Shown here: one piece after another, positions 5,622-9,219 of the stretch
Numbering within the stretch: the first letter of the stretch is position 1
Layout: each line of letters begins with the position of its first letter
DNA from: an uncultured Actinomycetes bacterium
GTDB taxonomy: Bacteria; Actinomycetota; Acidimicrobiia; IMCC26256; PALSA-555
Assembly: GCA_937927875.1 (NCBI GenBank)
Contig: CALEYV010000066.1
Coordinates: 1-9,219 of the forward strand
DNA length: 9,219 nt
Direction: 5' to 3'
The notes under the pieces: model-generated
Databases searched by the model: none
The model's input: the letters and a program-made list of their open reading frames with translations, nothing else
What the model was told of the DNA's origin: nothing
Program-made: the position numbers and the translations under genes

Positions 5622-6368
5622 GCGACGGCGGGCGGCGAGCCGCTCGGTGACCCAGCCCCGGCGGACCGACTCGGCCTGTCGCTCGAGCTCGGTCGTGACC
5701 GCGGCGTCGAAGTCGAGCTGGCCCGGCGCCTCGCGTAGCGACGTCTTGATCGCCCGGAGGAGGTCGCGCGGCACCTCGGCCGCACGCGCCGCGAGGGCTC
5801 GAGCCGCGTCGAGCAGCTCGTCGTCGGCGACGCACGCCCACGCCAGCCCGAGCTCGGCGGCGCGCCGGCCGTCGACCGGCACCCCGAACAGCGCCAGCGC
5901 GGCCGCGGCCTGCGGCCCGACCGCCCGGTCGAGGAGCCAGGTGTGGCCGCCGCCGGGGTGGAGGCCGATGCGGCCAAACCGGGAGTCGAAGCGCGCCGAT
6001 TCGCCAGCCAGGCGCACGTCGCAGCACAGGGCCAGGTTGAAGCCGGCCCCGACCGCGGGGCCGTTCACCGCCGCTACGGTCGGCAGCGAGCAGGCCCGCA
6101 CGCGCAGGAACCCGTCGTAGATCGAGCGGACCGAGGCCGGCGCCTCGCCGCCCTCGCCCATCGACCGGAGGCTCGACGTGTCGGCCCCGGAGCAGAAGGC
6201 CGGCGGCGCCCCGGTCACGACCAGCGCACCGACGTCGGGGTCGGCGTCGACGTCGTCGACGGCGGCGACGATGGCGTCGACCATCTCGGCGCTCAGCGCG
6301 TTGCGCCGCTCGGGGTCGTCGAGGGTCAGGGCGACGACCGCGCCGTCCCGCTCGACGTGCAGCGCCAC
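5619..6368 (-). CDS. Crotonase-fold protein (enoyl-CoA hydratase/isomerase family), both classical Glu absent
   Basis: The 249-residue protein has the crotonase fold: LTLDDPERRNALS (14-26), oxyanion-hole segment FCSGADTSSL (58-67), and VNGPAVGAGFNLALCCDVRLAG (101-122), then SARFDSRFGRIGLHPGGGHTW (124-144). Aligning by eye with rat enoyl-CoA hydratase, the two catalytic glutamates (E144, E164) correspond to Asn111 and Phe131, so ordinary hydratase chemistry is not expected. The segment FDSRFGRIGLHPGGGHTW resembles, as I recall, a distinct actinobacterial subfamily annotated simply as enoyl-CoA hydratase. CoA-thioester binding and an oxyanion hole are likely retained; isomerase, thioesterase-like or other crotonase reactions are possible. 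GTG 6368 starts one base after the stop of the SDR gene (TGA-C-GTG), so it is translationally coupled as the third gene of the operon. In-frame upstream codons overlap the SDR gene. Confidence 0.88.
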   Translation of the reverse strand: MALHVERDGAVVALTLDDPERRNALSAEMVDAIVAAVDDVDADPDVGALVVTGAPPAFCSGADTSSLRSMGEGGEAPASVRSIYDGFLRVRACSLPTVAAVNGPAVGAGFNLALCCDVRLAGESARFDSRFGRIGLHPGGGHTWLLDRAVGPQAAAALALFGVPVDGRRAAELGLAWACVADDELLDAARALAARAAEVPRDLLRAIKTSLREAPGQLDFDAAVTTELERQAESVRRGWVTERLAARRR

Positions 6369-6369
6369 G

Positions 6370-7401
6370 TCAGCTGCGGTCGCGGACGACCGCCGGCGAG
6401 TGGCGGAAAAAGTTCTCCACGTCGCGCTCGTACCGATATTCACGCCGGCCGACGGTGGACTGCAGGCGCAGCCCCTGCGCGAAGGCGTCGACGGCGCCAG
6501 CGGTCGTGTACTGGTAGCGGAACCCCGCCTCCCGGTACCGCGACGTGTCGACGCCCCGCCCGTACCTGAGGAGGGCCAGGATCTCGGGCGGGATGTCGAC
6601 CAGCCGGGCCGCGCGCAGCGGCTCGACGGCGAGGCCGGTGAGGAAGGGCGGCAACGGCACCCGCCGCTTCCCGACGATCGAGCACACCTCGCTCCACGGC
6701 ATCGTGCCCGCGCCGGCGACGTTGTAGACGCCGGCCACGTCGTGGAGAGTGGCGTACACGAGCGCGCCGATGGTGTCGTCCTCGTGCACGAACTGGAGGC
6801 GGGGGTCGAAGCCGAGGATCTCGGGCACCACCGGGAGCCGGAGCATGCGGGCGATCGGCGACCCGAGGTGCTCGCCGAGGATGTTGGCGAAGGCGAGCAT
6901 GGTGACGGTCACGTGCGGGTTGTCCTCGGCGAAGTCGCCGACGATGCCCCCCACTTCGAGCAAGGACCGCTCGACCCGGGTGCGGGGGGCGCGGCTCCGG
7001 GCGGTCCCCTCCCGGAAGAAGTAGGGGTCGGTGTAGTTGGCGCCGTAGCCGAGCGTCGAGCTCTTCATCACCACCTTGCGGACGGTGCTCCCGGCGGCCC
7101 CGGCGGCGGCCAGCAGGTTCATGGTCCCGATCACGTTGGCCTCGTGGAGGGCTCGGCCGCTGGCCTGGGTGGAGTCCACGACCAGGTGGGTGTGGAGCAC
7201 GGTGTCGACCCTGGTGGCCGTCACGATCCGCTCGAGGATCGAGAACGAGCTGTCGGCCTTCACGTACTCGGTGTGCTCGAGCGGCAGGACGGGCTCGCGG
7301 GTGTCGAGGCCCACTACCAGCTCGACGCTGCGCTCGCGCTCGAGGACCTGGGCCAGCTTGCTCCCGAAGTAGGTCCCGAGGCCGGTAAGGAGGATCCGCA
7401 T
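6370..7401 (-). CDS. Atypical extended SDR (NAD-dependent epimerase/dehydratase family)
   Basis: The protein has 343 residues with a Rossmann N-terminus, LLTGLGTYFGSKLAQ (4-18), but the glycines read TGxGxxxG rather than TGxxGxxG. Other landmarks: acidic residue after the second strand (D33), HEANVIGTMNLL (86-97), KSSTLGYG (113-120), ANILG (172-176) and FVHEDDTIGAL (204-214), followed by VYNVAG (225-230). The usual catalytic YxxxK is not seen: the expected stretch after YG reads APRTRVERSLLEV (138-150) without a Tyr or Lys. This same RTRVERSLLEV feature is, from memory, shared with the mycobacterial galE2/Rv0501 type, so it appears to be a family trait. Nucleotide-sugar epimerisation is unproven. 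The ATG overlaps the acyltransferase stop by one base (TGATG, 7403 to 7399) and the gene continues into the crotonase gene, so it is the middle cistron. Confidence 0.88.
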   Translation of the reverse strand: MRILLTGLGTYFGSKLAQVLERERSVELVVGLDTREPVLPLEHTEYVKADSSFSILERIVTATRVDTVLHTHLVVDSTQASGRALHEANVIGTMNLLAAAGAAGSTVRKVVMKSSTLGYGANYTDPYFFREGTARSRAPRTRVERSLLEVGGIVGDFAEDNPHVTVTMLAFANILGEHLGSPIARMLRLPVVPEILGFDPRLQFVHEDDTIGALVYATLHDVAGVYNVAGAGTMPWSEVCSIVGKRRVPLPPFLTGLAVEPLRAARLVDIPPEILALLRYGRGVDTSRYREAGFRYQYTTAGAVDAFAQGLRLQSTVGRREYRYERDVENFFRHSPAVVRDRS

Positions 7402-8306
7402 CAGCCGGCCCAGATGCTCTTGCGCTCGCGCAGGAGGTCGTACACGGCGTTCTGGATGGATTCGCGGATGCGGTCAGAGTGGTCGATCACCACGCTGCGG
7501 TTGTAGCGCTCCTGGTTCGGGGCGGCGTCGAAGTGCACCGGCGGCAGCACCTTGATCCGGAACTTGGCGGGGAACGGCAGCACGAGGCCGAGCATGGGCC
7601 CGAACACGAACTGGTTCGCGGTGACCGGGAAGTACGGGATGTTCAGCATCTTGGCTAGCCGGCCGCTCTTGTAGACAATCGGCATCGCCTCCTCGTTCCC
7701 GACGATGGCGAGCGGCACGATCGGCACCCCGGCCCGCATCGCGATCTCGACGAACCCGCCCCGCCCGAAGCGGCGCAGCTGGTAGCGCTCGCTGACGTGC
7801 TTCCCGGTCCCCTTCGTTCCCTCCGGGAACACCAGCGCCAGCTGCTGCTCGTCATGGAGCAGCCGGTACGCGTTGTCGGGGTGCGCGGGCACGCCGCCGG
7901 TGCGCGACCACAGCGTCCCGACCACCGGCACCAGCCGGAACAGGTTGTCGGCCAGCCCGTAGAGCGGCCGGCCGAGCTCGGTCTCGATCCCGTGCATGAT
8001 CACCGGCGCGTCGGACGGGATGGCTCCCGCGTGGTTCCCGACCAGCAGCGCGCCGCCCTCCTTCGGGACGTGCTCGAGCCCCTCCCACTCGACCCGGAAC
8101 CACCGCCGGTAGAGGGGGTCGTAGAGCCGGCGGGCGATCGCCCGGACCCGCTCGCTGCGGCCCCACCCGTCCACGTCGCCGACCCGCAGCTCGTCGTCGC
8201 CGCTGGCGGCGGGCTTCGGGACCGGCACCAGCTCACCGCCGGCCAGGCGGGAGTCGGGGAGGACGCGGGCCGCGGTGGTCGTCCGGTCGACCGGCTCGGG
8301 CGCCAT
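7401..8306 (-). CDS. PlsC-like lysophospholipid acyltransferase family protein
   Basis: This protein of 301 residues is a glycerolipid or lysophospholipid acyltransferase-family member that would transfer a fatty-acyl group to a glycerol-phosphate or similar acceptor at the inner face of the membrane. Landmarks: motif I VGNHAGAIPSDAP (89-101), motif II-like SRTGGVPAH (134-142), motif III VFPEGTKG (159-166), motif IV VPIVPLAIVGNEE (194-206). In PlsC motif I is H-x4-D; here it is H92-x6-D99, as I recall for the Rv0502 branch of actinobacteria. The N-terminal 50 residues are Pro/Asp-rich and not conserved in the family. There is no clear transmembrane helix. ATG 8306 (or GTG 8309, directly before it) is the best start; longer upstream reading lacks similarity. 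It is the first gene of a three-cistron operon with the SDR and crotonase genes. Confidence 0.9.
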   Translation of the reverse strand: MAPEPVDRTTTAARVLPDSRLAGGELVPVPKPAASGDDELRVGDVDGWGRSERVRAIARRLYDPLYRRWFRVEWEGLEHVPKEGGALLVGNHAGAIPSDAPVIMHGIETELGRPLYGLADNLFRLVPVVGTLWSRTGGVPAHPDNAYRLLHDEQQLALVFPEGTKGTGKHVSERYQLRRFGRGGFVEIAMRAGVPIVPLAIVGNEEAMPIVYKSGRLAKMLNIPYFPVTANQFVFGPMLGLVLPFPAKFRIKVLPPVHFDAAPNQERYNRSVVIDHSDRIRESIQNAVYDLLRERKSIWAG

Positions 8307-8340
8307 CACGACAGTGAAGCCGTGGCCCCACCCGAGGGGC

Positions 8341-8346
8341 AACCTG
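8341..8346 (-). promoter_or_regulatory. Possible -10 element for the acyltransferase operon
   Basis: On the minus strand CAGGTT (8346 to 8341) lies about 35 nt before ATG 8306 in the 162-bp gap between divergent genes. It follows the NAGGNT pattern of the other putative promoters here. No -35 consensus is visible 17 nt upstream and the leader has no strong ribosome binding site. Confidence 0.25.
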
Positions 8347-8383
8347 GAGGGGGAATACGGACATCGCCGGGCAGATGCGACAG

Positions 8384-8413
8384 GGCAAAGCGCAATGGAC
8401 GCCCCCGTTTGCC
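8384..8413. repeat. Inverted repeat in the divergent promoter gap
   Basis: GGCAAA (8384-8389) and TTTGCC (8408-8413) are exact reverse complements separated by 18 nt, in the middle of the gap between the acyltransferase operon and the 55-residue gene. Centre-to-centre spacing is 24 bp, just over two helical turns, which would suit a dimeric regulator, though six-base matches also arise by chance. Confidence 0.2.
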
Positions 8414-8453
8414 GTTTCCTGAGGTGGGTACCCCCCGTCATGACGCGTCGCCG

Positions 8454-8459
8454 AGGAGG
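8454..8459 (+). promoter_or_regulatory. Strong ribosome binding site of the 55-aa gene
   Basis: AGGAGG is a perfect Shine-Dalgarno core ending 9 nt before ATG 8469. It is the strongest in the window and contrasts with the mostly leaderless neighbours, so it fixes this start and suggests high translation. Confidence 0.8.
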
Positions 8460-8468
8460 CAACGAACC

Positions 8469-8636
8469 ATGCCCGAGCGCTTCGAAGACCAGAGTGGACG
8501 TATGAAGGAAGAGGCGGCTGCGGTCGCGGCCCTGGCGAAGGACATCACCGATCAGGCCCACGCCATCCTGGACGAGGCCCAGAAGTACGCCGAGGTGTTC
8601 ATCGACCGGGTGCGCCGGGAGCGGACCGCCGCGTAG
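8469..8636 (+). CDS. Small helical protein, 55 aa, unknown function
   Basis: I do not recognise this protein. The 55 residues are charged and predicted to form one or two amphipathic helices: an acidic start, the Ala-rich EEAAAVAALAKDITDQAHAI (14-33), a second half with LDEAQKYAEVFIDRVRR (34-50), and a basic tail. There is no membrane segment, Cys or metal motif. The start is set by AGGAGG 9 nt upstream. A longer in-frame reading extends back to 7797 across the acyltransferase gene but runs antisense to it and is rejected. Divergent from the acyltransferase operon, it is followed 10 nt after its stop by a hairpin. Such small helical proteins can act as coiled-coil adaptors or regulators, but nothing here shows which. 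Confidence 0.75.
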   Translation: MPERFEDQSGRMKEEAAAVAALAKDITDQAHAILDEAQKYAEVFIDRVRRERTAA

Positions 8637-8646
8637 ACGCTCGGCG

Positions 8647-8666
8647 CCGGCCGTCAGATCGGCCGG
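8647..8666. terminator. 7-bp GC hairpin, probable (bidirectional) terminator
   Basis: CCGGCCG (8647-8653) pairs perfectly with CGGCCGG (8660-8666) around the loop TCAGAT, extendable by a G-T wobble. It lies 10 nt after the stop of the 55-residue gene. It lacks a T-tract, which is usual for proposed actinobacterial terminators. The loop also contains the stop codon of a possible minus-strand small ORF. Confidence 0.5.
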
Positions 8667-8809
8667 TCGTCGATCGCCTTCGGGATCCCGCCGGCCTCCA
8701 TCACCGGACCGGGGCGGGATGTCACGCCGTCCGCCCGGCCGACGAACGGGTTGAGCAGCCTGCTCTCGTAGGCGACCTGCTCATCGCAGCTGCCGCTCTC
8801 GGGCTGCAA
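8654..8809 (-). CDS. Possible small ORF, 51 aa, uncertain
   Basis: This minus-strand frame is open from the stop at 8844-8842 to TGA 8656-8654 and fills most of a 202-bp gap that otherwise looks empty. From TTG 8809 it reads LQPESGSCDEQVAYESR (with an initiator Met instead of Leu in translation), then LLNPFVGRADGVTSRPGPV, then MEAGGIPKAIDDRPI. Nearly all third codon positions are G or C and the composition is balanced, unlike the Arg/Pro-rich antisense shadows elsewhere. GGAG stands 9 nt before the TTG. No ATG or GTG lies early in the frame; an internal GTG 8725 would give only 23 residues. It could be a real small protein, a decayed remnant, or chance. No family is recognised. Confidence 0.3.
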   Translation of the reverse strand: MQPESGSCDEQVAYESRLLNPFVGRADGVTSRPGPVMEAGGIPKAIDDRPI

Positions 8810-8838
8810 CGAATCCGGCTCCGGGGAGACAGTGGGCC

Positions 8839-9054
8839 ATGGTTACCGCAGCCGTTCGGCAGCGGCTCGTCGCCGCCGTCTGTGCCTTCGGGGCGGCCGT
8901 CGCCATCAGCGTCTGGCTGTTCTCGGGGGAGATGCACGTCCCTAAGTCGGGCTCCGTGGGCTCGTGGCTCGCCGATGCGCTCGTCGTCGTGCTCGTCGCG
9001 GTCGCGGTCAGCCTGACGCGGCGAGCCCGTCGCCTGGCCCGGGCCGGGGGGTAG
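8839..9054 (+). CDS. Small membrane protein with two transmembrane helices, 71 aa
   Basis: The protein is not recognised. It has two predicted membrane helices, about 9-29 (RLVAAVCAFGAAVAISVWLF region) and 43-60 (WLADALVVVLVAVAVSL), joined by a short polar loop with Met-His-Val-Pro-Lys (32-36), and ends in an Arg-rich tail (61-71). By the positive-inside rule both ends would be cytoplasmic with the loop outside. GGGGAG (8823-8828) lies 10 nt before ATG 8839 as a fair ribosome binding site. It ends 33 bp before the convergent NHL-repeat gene, with a small hairpin between. Function is unknown. Confidence 0.6.
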   Translation: MVTAAVRQRLVAAVCAFGAAVAISVWLFSGEMHVPKSGSVGSWLADALVVVLVAVAVSLTRRARRLARAGG

Positions 9055-9056
9055 CC

Positions 9057-9073
9057 CGCCACCGGTTCTGGCG
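9057..9073. terminator. Small hairpin between convergent genes
   Basis: CGCCA (9057-9061) pairs with TGGCG (9069-9073) over a 7-nt loop, directly after the stop of the 71-residue gene and before the stop of the NHL-repeat gene. The short stem and lack of T-tract make it a weak bidirectional terminator candidate. Confidence 0.3.
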
Positions 9074-9087
9074 CTCCCTCGAGCCGG

Positions 9088-9219
9088 CTACGGCGTCCCG
9101 ACCTTGCGGACCCGGTTGTTGGCATGGTCGGCGACGAGGAGGTCGCCCGTGCTCGTCAGCCAGAGCTGGCCCGGGTTGCTGAGGGTGGCGGCGTTGGCGT
9201 AGCCGTTGTCACCGCTGTA
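9088..9219 (-). CDS. NHL-repeat protein, C-terminal end (partial)
   Basis: The last 43 residues of a minus-strand gene whose start lies beyond the right edge, ending at TAG (9090-9088). It reads GDNGYANAATLSNPGQLWLT, then STGDLLVADHANNRVRKV, an NHL repeat: a Gly-Asp-Gly/Asn-x-Ala-rich entry, Pro-Gly, then Leu-(x)-Val-Ala-Asp-x-x-Asn-Asn-Arg-Val-Arg-Lys. NHL repeats build a six-bladed beta-propeller, often in secreted or cell-surface proteins and sometimes in enzymes. Only this one blade is visible, so neither location nor role can be assigned. Confidence 0.85.
   Translation of the reverse strand, partial: YSGDNGYANAATLSNPGQLWLTSTGDLLVADHANNRVRKVGTP

Noticed and set aside
4372..6027. 551-residue minus-strand frame extending orn upstream
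   Set aside because: The extra N-terminal part is antisense to the acetyltransferase and out of frame with the crotonase gene; Orn homologues start just before the WLDLEMTGLD motif.
6178..7506. 442-residue plus-strand ORF over the SDR gene
   Set aside because: It is antisense to the SDR, rich in Gly/Val/His/Glu as expected from a shadow frame, and has no domain.
8351..8380. GGAATA as a SigH-type -35 element before the 55-residue gene
   Set aside because: The required GTT-type -10 is not present at 16-18 nt downstream.
8426..8433. GGGTACCC palindrome in the divergent gap as an operator
   Set aside because: Eight bases, common in GC-rich DNA, with no second copy and no clear promoter element placed around it.
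7797..8468. Upstream in-frame extension of the 55-residue protein
   Set aside because: It runs antisense through the acyltransferase, while AGGAGG at 8454-8459 marks ATG 8469 as the start.

Overview
The window is a 9.2 kb piece of a high-GC (about 70%) chromosome. Codon third positions are almost always G or C, genes are densely packed, GTG starts are frequent, and several likely transcripts have a -10-like hexamer 6-8 nt before the start codon, which suggests leaderless mRNAs. The left-hand order eno - ftsB/divIC-like - DUF501 - ppx matches the actinobacterial arrangement known from Mycobacterium tuberculosis (Rv1023-Rv1026). The acyltransferase/epimerase pair on the right resembles Rv0502/Rv0501. 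I therefore read it as an actinobacterium, possibly a deep-branching one such as Acidimicrobiia; the class is inference only.

Left block (1-2022, + strand): the C-terminal end of enolase, a FtsB/DivIC-type septum protein overlapping it, a DUF501 protein, and a short Ppx/GppA-type exopolyphosphatase. The last two overlap by ATGA, so their translation is probably coupled. Middle block (2094-4956): an unrecognised 129-residue helical protein, an alanine-glyoxylate-type class V aminotransferase, then on the minus strand a six-helix HdeD-family membrane protein and oligoribonuclease. Orn is divergent from a RimJ/RimL-like acetyltransferase (5008-5616) across a 51-bp gap that carries -10-like elements in both directions.

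Right block (5619-8306, - strand): a tightly coupled three-gene operon, read from right to left: PlsC-like acyltransferase, atypical extended SDR, crotonase-fold protein. The stop/start junctions are TGATG and TGA-C-GTG. All three proteins deviate from their superfamily's textbook active-site motifs, so their reactions are not obvious. The position and conserved pairing suggest lipid or cell-envelope metabolism. Divergent from this operon is a 55-residue helical protein with a strong ribosome binding site, followed by a hairpin, a possible 51-residue minus-strand ORF, a two-helix membrane protein of 71 residues, and the C-terminal end of an NHL-repeat protein running off the right edge.

Most of the window is ordinary actinobacterial housekeeping. 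I saw no mobile element, CRISPR array, tRNA, rRNA or defence system. The parts most worth a second look are the acyltransferase-SDR-crotonase operon with its altered catalytic residues, the small genes at 8469-9054, and the consistent leaderless-promoter pattern.
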